Positions 1 through 5,525 of a stretch of DNA of 11,048 bases are shown one piece after another. Source of the DNA: Bacteroidia bacterium (GTDB taxonomy: Bacteria; Bacteroidota; Bacteroidia; Chitinophagales; Saprospiraceae). Location: positions 1 through 11,048 of the forward strand of contig JAUILM010000111.1 of the NCBI GenBank assembly GCA_030432855.1, given 5' to 3'. A program made the position numbers and the translations under genes. Below the pieces are notes generated by a model, which saw only the letters and a program-made list of their open reading frames with translations, was not told the origin of the DNA and did not search any database. How positions within the stretch are numbered: position 1 is the stretch's first letter; the number at the start of each line of letters is the position of its first letter.

Positions 1-636
1 ATAAATTAAAAAATCAGTTGCAGGACCAATATCAATGTTCAGGACATTATCCAGGCTATGACCCACTACAACGATCGTCCAGACAACAACCATTCCCAGG
101 ATTAGATTTCGTAACCAGTCCAGGTTTATTTTGTCTGTATACGAATAATTGGATGCCAGCTTTTTCCTGAATTTCCGCAGAAGAATAAGTGAAAATATTA
201 TATACAATACACCGGAAAGCATTATGGATAGAAGCACGACATTCATGAGCAGGTTACGCTCAATGGCAAGCTTATTTACGAAAGCTACTTTCTCGGGTCC
301 AGGTAGGAGAAAGAAGGGCACCATTCGCAAAACCAGTAGTACTACAGGCAATGCATGTAAATAATCAAACCATCTTAGTTTGGTAAGACCCGTAGTAAGT
401 GTAAGGACGTAGAGATAGAGTAGTGGGCCATGAATTAAAGGAAAGGGTGTCATGACCCCAAGAAGAAAGTGATAGGTAAAATCGAGACCTTTAAATTCAA
501 AATATTGCAGTAGCAAATGAGTGCCAAGAACGAACATCCAAAGAGTAAGCACTTTGTCAGAGAGGCTCTTATTCTTTTTGGCAATAAGAATAAACTCTAA
601 AAAAAAAGCAATAGATGCGCCAATTATAAAGATCAC
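1..636 (-). CDS. AraC-family regulator with membrane N-terminus, partial (C-terminus beyond window)
   Basis: An open minus-strand frame of 212 codons runs without a stop to the window edge. The product is strongly hydrophobic, with about five or six membrane segments separated by short loops (for example HLLLQYFEF, FLLGVMTPFPLIHGPLLYLYV, VVLLVLRMVPFFLLP, MNVVLLSIMLSGVLYIIF, LILGMVVVWTIVVVG). The loop ending ASNYSYTDKINLDWLRNLI is typical of Bacteroidota AraC regulators that carry a 7TM-like sensor before a cytoplasmic HTH_18 DNA-binding domain. That HTH would be encoded left of base 1, so DNA binding is inferred from the family. No ATG fits: stops lie at 652-657 and the first plausible start is GTG at 634-636 (the frame opens at 651), so the start is uncertain. 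The plus-strand ORFs overlapping it are shadows. The signal sensed is unknown. Confidence 0.75.
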   Translation of the reverse strand, partial: MIFIIGASIAFFLEFILIAKKNKSLSDKVLTLWMFVLGTHLLLQYFEFKGLDFTYHFLLGVMTPFPLIHGPLLYLYVLTLTTGLTKLRWFDYLHALPVVLLVLRMVPFFLLPGPEKVAFVNKLAIERNLLMNVVLLSIMLSGVLYIIFSLILLRKFRKKLASNYSYTDKINLDWLRNLILGMVVVWTIVVVGHSLDNVLNIDIGPATDFLIY

Positions 637-697
637 ATCTAAAGCTACTAATTATCAACCAACACATATCAGGAATGAAAGAATAAACCGGGCTATA

Positions 698-1444
698 TTA
701 TCGGAATCTCCGGATGATCCTGATCGAACTGATTTCGTTGGTCCATCTATCCCATGTATCATCGCATTGCTCACTGGTCCAAGGACCTTCGATTCTTTCC
801 GAACGACCACGGAAATATGGACGTTTGTATAAGATTACCACGAATCCAGGAGGTACATCAATCGCGCTGATGCGATCATTCCAATAATCATCTTCATCAC
901 TGACGGTCCAGTCGTTTCTTAGCCTAAGTGATCGACCATTAAAGTTTCTCCTTGAATTGATCGTAACAGCACTGGAATAATGACAATTGCAAGACCTTCT
1001 ACCACATTCATGACAATAATGATGGTAAGGTTCTTCCTGATGATAATCCGGAATTATACGGATTGAGGAAATTCGATTTCTCCACCAGGGATTTTCTCGG
1101 ACACTCCAATCATGGGAAATCATCAATTCCCGACCACGAAAATCCGCATGTTCAAAGAGTAGAACACGATATCCATGTGGTACCTCTATGGAGGCAATTT
1201 CATCATTCCAATATTGGTTACGACGGCCTGACCAATCATGATTTAATTCTAATCTACTTCCATTAAAATTTGGACTCGAAAATGCGGTAATAAGAGGTAT
1301 ACCCCGGTCCTGAGATTCTATATCCCAACGATGAATTGTTTCAATTATCTTATCAAAGACACTACTTGAGCCGTCTTGACACCATGATGAGATAGCTCCT
1401 AGATAACTTATTATGATGACGCAGAAAAAGCGATGAGATTTCAT
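698..1444 (-). CDS. Secreted beta/gamma-crystallin family protein with four Greek-key motifs
   Basis: 248 residues. An N-terminal hydrophobic stretch (about residues 5-22) reads as an export signal, so the mature protein is probably periplasmic or secreted. Two pairs of Greek-key motifs follow: residues about 50-88 and 92-131, then 158-197 and 201-244. Each has the family pattern of an aromatic/Gly turn (SPNFNGSRLEL, HADFRGRELMI, RRNFNGRSLRL, RPYFRGRSERI), a conserved Trp region, and an end close to the calcium double-clamp motif (N/D)(N/D)xx(S/T)S: NDEIAS 80-85, RNRISS 122-127, NDRISA 189-194, TNEISS 235-240. Each deviates at one position, so calcium binding is possible but unproven. The linker between the pairs (133-156) holds His141/142/145/155 and Cys144/147/152/154, a possible metal or disulfide cluster. 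Family members bind Ca2+ and act as structural or extracellular proteins; the role here is unknown. No clear ribosome site precedes the ATG. Confidence 0.85.
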   Translation of the reverse strand: MKSHRFFCVIIISYLGAISSWCQDGSSSVFDKIIETIHRWDIESQDRGIPLITAFSSPNFNGSRLELNHDWSGRRNQYWNDEIASIEVPHGYRVLLFEHADFRGRELMISHDWSVRENPWWRNRISSIRIIPDYHQEEPYHHYCHECGRRSCNCHYSSAVTINSRRNFNGRSLRLRNDWTVSDEDDYWNDRISAIDVPPGFVVILYKRPYFRGRSERIEGPWTSEQCDDTWDRWTNEISSIRIIRRFR

Positions 1445-1449
1445 AATGA

Positions 1450-1690
1450 CTTGGTTTAATTTGATGTGAGAAAATCTATTGCTACGATCGAATGGCGATG
1501 TATCGGTAGAGGGAATTAATCGATCGAAGAATGCATCAGGGTTTGCGTAGGAAAATTTAGATGGAGGAATGATTCACAACATCCCTCCATCTGGTAGTGC
1601 CTAGTTTTCTTCTTTAAATGGTTTGAATTTCAATTTTTGACCACCAATCGAAGCTTCATACATGAGTCCACCTTTGGTCTGTGTAAATAC
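1450..1690. repeat. Left copy of a ~240-300 bp direct repeat (SYLF gene 3' end plus spacer)
   Basis: This segment recurs in the same orientation at 10491-10795. It covers the spacer between the crystallin and SYLF genes, the SYLF terminator, and the last ~29 codons of the SYLF gene. Shared blocks include cttggtttaatttgatgtga, ggtttgcgtaggaaaattta, and a nearly unbroken match from the terminator to gtctgtgta. This copy lacks about 70 bases that the right copy carries after the shared gatgtatcg. Identity breaks near 1690, just inside the SYLF coding sequence. Confidence 0.85.
1559..1592 (-). terminator. Intrinsic terminator of the SYLF gene
   Basis: Inverted repeat: agatggaggaatg (1559-1571), an 8-base loop, catccctccatct (1580-1592). 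On the minus strand the stem lies 8 nt past the SYLF stop codon and is followed by aaattttcc. The stem is about 12 bp with one mismatch. The same hairpin is kept at 10666-10698. Confidence 0.7.
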
Positions 1691-2137
1691 GGATACGCCA
1701 TCCCTATATTCTAAATTAGCGGCGGCACCTTCTGTAAGTGCTACTGCAGAGACCTGGGCAGCGAACTGAAATTGATTCCCTTTGAATGCCTCGAAATCCT
1801 CCTGATTTTCGAAAAACACGATTTGGCTATAGGACTGACCTCCGAATTGGAGTCCTATGGTCACTTGAGCGATGGTTGCTTTTCCAATAGGGGTGTTTTG
1901 TTCAAATGCAATTCCTTTACCATGAGCACCTCCAATACCGGAAGCACCCTTTCCAATCGATGGAAATACAACATATCCATATGCATTGTCAAAATAACTC
2001 TGGAGTGCGGGCTCAACCTCTTTGAAGACTTCAATGGTGTGTTCTGCTCTTTCAATGCCAGACTGTTTAAATCCGGATTGTGCATTTGCAAATAAGGGTA
2101 CCAAGAATAGAATGCTGATAATGATTGTCGTTCTCAT
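1601..2137 (-). CDS. Secreted SYLF-domain (YSC84/DUF500) lipid-binding protein
   Basis: 178 residues. A classical signal peptide (residues 1-20, MRTTIIISILFLVPLFANAQ) is followed by one SYLF domain filling the rest. Family features seen: the helical start (ERAEHTIEVFKEVEPALQSYFDNAYGYVVFPSIGKGA), the Gly-rich IGGAHGKGI, the TIGLQFGGQSYSQIVFFENQEDFEAFK strand block, VSAVALTEGAAA, and the closing QTKGGLMYEASIGGQKLKFKP. The domain binds phosphoinositides in eukaryotic YSC84/SH3YL1; in bacteria such proteins are exported and their role is poorly known. Length fits the short bacterial form. The ATG directly precedes the signal peptide. A terminator follows the stop. The last 26 codons are duplicated at 10707-10790. 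Confidence 0.88.
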   Translation of the reverse strand: MRTTIIISILFLVPLFANAQSGFKQSGIERAEHTIEVFKEVEPALQSYFDNAYGYVVFPSIGKGASGIGGAHGKGIAFEQNTPIGKATIAQVTIGLQFGGQSYSQIVFFENQEDFEAFKGNQFQFAAQVSAVALTEGAAANLEYRDGVSVFTQTKGGLMYEASIGGQKLKFKPFKEEN

Positions 2138-2192
2138 TAGGACAAAGTTTAAATGTTTAAAAAAATGATGTTCGGATAAAACTCAACGGAAC

Positions 2193-2318
2193 TCAGTGAT
2201 TGATAATCCAAATGACCAAAGCAGCCAAAATCATGAGTACACTCAGGATCTGTAGAAATAAGAAGAAGCAATTTTCTATTCTATTTCCTGAGTCTGATCT
2301 GTCCACTTGTCTTTTCAT
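2193..2318 (-). CDS. Small single-helix membrane protein, 41 aa, hypothetical
   Basis: An ATG-to-TGA frame encodes 41 residues: a charged polar N-terminus (MKRQVDRSDSGNRIEN) then one hydrophobic helix (CFFLFLQILSVLMILAALVIWII) ending NH. The layout of about 16 polar residues plus one 23-residue helix is that of a small inner-membrane protein, probably with the N-terminus in the cytoplasm (positive charges). It lies 55 bp upstream of the SYLF gene on the same strand. No ribosome site is evident and no family is recognised. It may be a chance ORF, but such a clean charged/hydrophobic split is unlikely in non-coding sequence. Confidence 0.4.
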   Translation of the reverse strand: MKRQVDRSDSGNRIENCFFLFLQILSVLMILAALVIWIINH

Positions 2319-2630
2319 ATTAATTGTTTGAGACGTCAGATTTAATCCATGTCACAACAAATATGAAGTGATATGCAAGGCGCGTGGTATTTCCTTACCC
2401 AGTGACACTACTTAGTGGTACTACCTTACAAGGTGCGCCCTTTATACTATTGATTATCAGTGTAGTAGGAAGAAGAGTAAATATTTAAGGAAATTTTGCT
2501 TGATTAAATCCTTGTAGGAGTCTTGCTCATTATTTGCCCATATTATTTTGTATAATAAGGGTATGGAGGAATGGTCATCGTCAAATAAGAGACTAAAATT
2601 CTAAGAGTTTTTGATCCTGGATTTTTGAAA
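2319..2630. other. Gene-free stretch with small palindromes
   Basis: No convincing gene is seen in about 310 bp. Around 2376-2440 an imperfect long inverted repeat pairs aaggcgc with gcgccctt. Its interior contains the near-palindrome cactacttagtg (2406-2417, arms CACTA/TAGTG). This could be a structured RNA or an operator; no family is recognised. Confidence 0.35.
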
Positions 2631-2760
2631 CTTTGCAGCGACCTCCTTCATGACATTTCGGAGGTCATTGTGGGGAGACCCGACGGTACTTTCAGAACGA
2701 TCGGGACACATTCGACTAGCCAAATCAGAGATTTGGAGTCTCATGTGCTTGAACTCCCGA
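2631..2760. repeat. Direct repeat copy A downstream of the GIY-YIG gene
   Basis: About 130 bp nearly identical to 3118-3250. Shared blocks include agcgacctccttcatg, atttcggaggtca, cgatcgggacacattcgact and gatttggagtctcatgtgct. It holds several short inverted repeats: GACCTCC/GGAGGTC (2640-2666), CCAAATC-aga-GATTTGG (2720-2736), GGAGT/ACTCC (2735-2757) and an imperfect CCCGA/TCGGG pair. Copy A's CCCGA stem is less perfect than copy B's. Confidence 0.85.
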
Positions 2761-2800
2761 CCTCCCGTACGGGGCTTCGCGGCGCTCTACCCAGCTGAGA
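2747..2800 (-). other. tRNA-like remnant directly after the GIY-YIG stop codon
   Basis: Read on the minus strand, the base after the GIY-YIG stop TAA begins tctcagctgggtagagcgcc, which matches a tRNA D-arm. A GC-rich stretch with the palindrome cccgtacggg follows where an anticodon arm would lie, then ggtcgggagttcaagc, the start of a T-arm. After gttcaagc the sequence passes into repeat A and does not form a normal T-stem or an acceptor stem, so this is not a working tRNA gene. Confidence 0.5.
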
Positions 2801-3073
2801 TTATGTTGAGGGATGAGTCTTCTCTGAAGAATACTTTTTCCAAAGAAGAATCTGCTTTAATCCCCCTCCCAGAGATTTAGACCAACGTTCCCGCATTACA
2901 GCGTCTGCTTTTGTGCTAAAACCTTCAGAATAGATTAAGATAAGCGGTCTTCGATGCTTAGTGGAAGGGAAGCCACCGGAGATGTGTCTAATGAACCGGT
3001 CTGATAAACTACTGGAAGAACCTTTATAAAGTCGGTGATCCTTGAGACTATACAAGACATAGAAGTAATGCAT
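2801..3073 (-). CDS. GIY-YIG nuclease family protein (URI-like small form)
   Basis: 90 residues from ATG 3071-3073, the usual size of stand-alone UvrC/URI-type GIY-YIG proteins. Visible family pattern: first strand HYFYVLYSL (3-10), second strand RLYKGSS (14-20) in place of YIG, catalytic-type Arg26 in DRFIRH, STKHRRPLILIYSEGF (37-52), and metal-ligand-type Glu62 in AVMRERWSKS. The GIY half is FYV and YIG is YKG, mildly atypical. The family cuts or nicks DNA using one divalent metal. An upstream ATG at 3104-3106 would place 11 extra residues beginning inside a hairpin, so the shorter form is preferred. The gene sits between two direct repeats with tRNA-like neighbours, which suggests the whole is a small mobile unit. 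Confidence 0.75.
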   Translation of the reverse strand: MHYFYVLYSLKDHRLYKGSSSSLSDRFIRHISGGFPSTKHRRPLILIYSEGFSTKADAVMRERWSKSLGGGLKQILLWKKYSSEKTHPST

Positions 3074-3100
3074 TGCGGTGTGGTTTATATGAAATAAAAT

Positions 3101-3120
3101 AAGCATCCCGAAGGATGCTT
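3101..3120 (-). terminator. Perfect UUCG-loop hairpin, terminator-like
   Basis: aagcatcc-cgaa-ggatgctt is an 8 bp perfect stem. On the minus strand it has a UUCG tetraloop and is followed by attttattt. It closes repeat B and lies just before the GIY-YIG start, so it would end transcription coming from the tRNA-like/repeat side. Confidence 0.6.
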
Positions 3121-3250
3121 TGTAGCGACCTCCTTCATGTTATTTCGGAGGTCACAGTGGGGGTAGATCCCGATCGTACCGAAATTACGATCGGGACACA
3201 TTCGACTAGCCAAATCTAGGATTTGGAGTCTCATGTGCTTGAACTCCCGA
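3118..3250. repeat. Direct repeat copy B upstream of the GIY-YIG gene
   Basis: 133 bp copy of 2631-2760 in the same orientation. It has a perfect 10 bp stem cccgatcgta/tacgatcggg (3168-3194), GACCTCC/GGAGGTC, and CCAAATC-tag-GATTTGG. Compared with copy A, changes in one arm often keep pairing, which hints at selection or recent origin for a folded element. Confidence 0.85.
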
Positions 3251-3273
3251 TTCTCAGGATTATGAATCCTGCG
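3238..3273 (-). other. tRNA-Met-like anticodon/T-arm remnant (anticodon CAT)
   Basis: On the minus strand cgcaggattcataatcctg gives an anticodon stem CAGGA/TCCTG with a 7-base loop TTCATAA (anticodon CAT). Then come agaat and cgggagttcaagc, like a variable loop and T-arm start. No D-arm is seen on the 5' side (3274-3300 is unrelated) and the T-stem cannot close normally. It is a 3'-half tRNA fragment, not a functional tRNA. Confidence 0.5.
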
Positions 3274-3419
3274 TATTTTGGTCTGATATGGTTTTATGTA
3301 CTGAAAATCAATGATATACGTGATTTGAGAGATCATTTAGGTGGCTATGAATCCATATTAATATTAATTTTGTTTGAACATAATTTGTACAAAGTTAATT
3401 CTAGGCATCATGACTACAA

Positions 3420-4420
3420 CCAGTATCGCGCTTTAACATCGTCAATGCCTGTCTGATTAAGAAGCTGGCAGAGGTTAATAAGACCTATCTGGGTAGAGAG
3501 TTAGAGAATGAGGTATCAAGTGCAAAGGTCATTCACAAGGCATTCATCGAGCCAGAATCGGAAAACAGCTTTTTCAATGAGGCTGATATCTATCGGGAAG
3601 TGCTAACAAGAGAGGGTATGTACAACCAGTTGTTACTGATAAACCAAGGATAAAGAGGAATTTGTGAAGAGTATGGGGCTACGCTTTGAGGACGTGGATC
3701 TGACCTTGCTGAAAAATTTCAAGGCCTGGTAAAAAGGATCAAAGAAAGTTTCTGAACGAACAGCGATAAACTACTTGTTAGTTATACGAACCATTTACAA
3801 TCAAGCGATAAGGAAAGGGTTAGTCGATCAGAAGCAATACCCATTCCGGAAAGGATGGCATATCTATCAAATTTCATGAAAGCAAAAAGATCGGACTGAC
3901 TAAAGAAGAAATAAAGAAGCTGAGAGAAAAGGTTCTTTCTAAAGAACCCAAGTTGCACCATTATCTAAATCTATGGCTCACGGCCTTCTATCTGGCCGGG
4001 ATGAGGGCTTCAGATGTACCCCGGTTGCGATGGAGCGATATCAAAGATGGACGGCTACATTCTGCCATGGGAAAGAACAACAAGGCGGGATCGCTGAAAC
4101 TCCCTGACCAAGTTCAATCTGATGATGTGATATTTCCTGAGCTGAAGATGATCGAGGATGTCGATGATAAGTACCTGGTGCAAAGGAAGATCAGCTACGG
4201 AGTCAAAACTGCTAAAATGGCTTAAGAAATTGGCCGTAAAGCTCAACGTCGACAAACCGCTTACAATGCATATAGCTCGCCACAGTTTTACAGATATCTA
4301 GGAGATAAAATACCAAACCAGCTCCTATAGAAGCTTTATCGCCATACAAGCGTGACCAACACGATTGAATATCAGAAGTCCTTCACCATGCAAGATTAGG
4401 ATGATGCCCAGGAAAGCTGA
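3420..4420 (+). pseudogene. Degenerate tyrosine recombinase (phage/transposon-type integrase)
   Basis: Pieces in different plus frames assemble in order into one Bacteroidota-type tyrosine recombinase. The first piece is FNIVNACLIKKLAEVNKTYL to YREVLTREGMYN. The next covers EEFVKSMGLRFEDVDLTLLKNFKAW and KKVSERTAINYLLVIRTIYNQAIRKGLVDQ (SAM-like core-binding domain). Then come IGLTKEEIKKL and LNLWLTAFYLAGMRASDVPRLRWSDIKDGRL (catalytic Arg codon 4004-4006), followed by WLKKLAVKLNVDKPLTMHIARHSF (HxxR box near 4269-4283) and LYRHTSVTNTIEYQ (catalytic Tyr codon 4370-4372). At least four frameshifts, several in-frame stops and a short deletion before SDDVIFPEL make it inactive. The family integrates mobile elements, so this probably once moved the island. 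3276-3419 holds no recognisable gene. Confidence 0.85.
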
Positions 4421-4550
4421 TTAGCGGATAGATTATAAAAAATAATCATCTCTCGGTATGGTATTTGCTGGTCAAAATAGCTAGATTGTGAGAAGTTTAC
4501 ACAAGATATTTCTTCCGAGATCAGTTTAATATTCGAGAATTTCATTTGAT

Positions 4551-5519
4551 ATGGCAACTGCTGAACAATTAAAATCCCTTATCAAATCTCATTATGATAG
4601 CGACAATGAGAGGTTTTCGACGATTGCTCTTCAACTTGCTGCAAATGAGGCCAGAAAAGGTCATAATAACCTTGCTCACCAACTTAAGAATATTATTGAT
4701 AAAGGGCGAAAAAAGCCCCCTTTAAAGGTTATTCCTCATACTAATAATTTATCAGATTTAATTCAGTATAGTGAAACCCCGAATAGGTTATCTCAACTAA
4801 TAGTATCGGATGAACTTAAAGAACGGATAAATCGAATTATTCGAGAATACCTTCAAAAGGGAAAATTAAGCAAACATGGATTTTCGCATAGAAGAAAAAT
4901 TTTACTAACTGGACCACCAGGAACAGGAAAAACACTTACAGCATCAATACTTTCTAATGAACTTAAAATCCCGTTTTATATCATTTTAGTTGATAAAATT
5001 GTCACAAAGTATATGGGTGAAACATCCGCGAAGCTTAGGCAAATATTTGACTTTATTGGAGAAAATACTGGCGTTTATTTATTTGATGAATTTGATGCAA
5101 TTGGAACGGAAAGATCCCGCGATAACGACGTTGGAGAAATGAGAAGGGTGTTAAATGCATTCCTACAATTTTTGGAGCAAGACAATTCAAATAGTTTCAT
5201 TATTTCAGCTACCAATAACATAAATATGTTAGATCAAGCCTTATTTAGGCGCTTTGATGATGTCTTATTTTACGACCTACCGGATAAGAAACAAGCAATT
5301 GACCTAATTAGAAATAAGTTAGCCAATTTTAAATATGATTTTGAAATAGAAAATATTTCAACTAGTAGTGTCTCTGGTTTAAGCCAGTCTGAAATTTCAC
5401 AAGCCTGTGATGATGCTGTAAAGGAAACAATTTTGAGTGATCGTTTAAAAGTTACCAAAAATCTACTCCTGGAAATGTTATTGAACAGGAGAGCGGTATA
5501 CGGTTCTAAGAGAAAATAA
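4551..5519 (+). CDS. ietA: AAA+ ATPase, IetA-like component of an IetAS defence pair
   Basis: 322 residues. A helical N-terminal region (1-55, with FSTIALQLAANEARKGHNNLA) is typical of AAA ATPases paired with subtilases. A linker is followed by one classic AAA module: Walker A GPPGTGKT 121-128 (Lys127), pore-loop-like KYMGETSAKLRQIF, Walker B VYLFDEFDAI (Asp179, Glu180), sensor-1 Asn222 in SATNN, and an Arg-finger pair Arg233-Arg234 in ALFRRFD. A small helical lid carries GLSQSEISQACDDA. All catalytic residues are present, so it should hydrolyse ATP. No signal peptide or membrane segment: cytoplasmic. The stop lies 6 nt before the protease start, so the two form an operon. In IetAS the ATPase works with the S8 protease; how it senses invaders is not established. 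The upstream 130 bp shows no clear Shine-Dalgarno site, usual in this phylum. Confidence 0.88.
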   Translation: MATAEQLKSLIKSHYDSDNERFSTIALQLAANEARKGHNNLAHQLKNIIDKGRKKPPLKVIPHTNNLSDLIQYSETPNRLSQLIVSDELKERINRIIREYLQKGKLSKHGFSHRRKILLTGPPGTGKTLTASILSNELKIPFYIILVDKIVTKYMGETSAKLRQIFDFIGENTGVYLFDEFDAIGTERSRDNDVGEMRRVLNAFLQFLEQDNSNSFIISATNNINMLDQALFRRFDDVLFYDLPDKKQAIDLIRNKLANFKYDFEIENISTSSVSGLSQSEISQACDDAVKETILSDRLKVTKNLLLEMLLNRRAVYGSKRK

Positions 5520-5525
5520 TGATTT

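Noticed and set aside
2650..2880. Plus-strand ORF across repeat A and the GIY-YIG 3' end
   Set aside because: It is antisense to the GIY-YIG gene and the tRNA-like repeat, and its protein shows no family features.
2747..3273. Functional tRNA genes
   Set aside because: D-arm and anticodon arms are recognisable, but neither copy has a closing acceptor stem or a normal T-stem.
3085..3456. ORFs on both strands over repeat B
   Set aside because: They lie over structured repeat DNA and AT-rich spacer, and their translations show no protein-like pattern.
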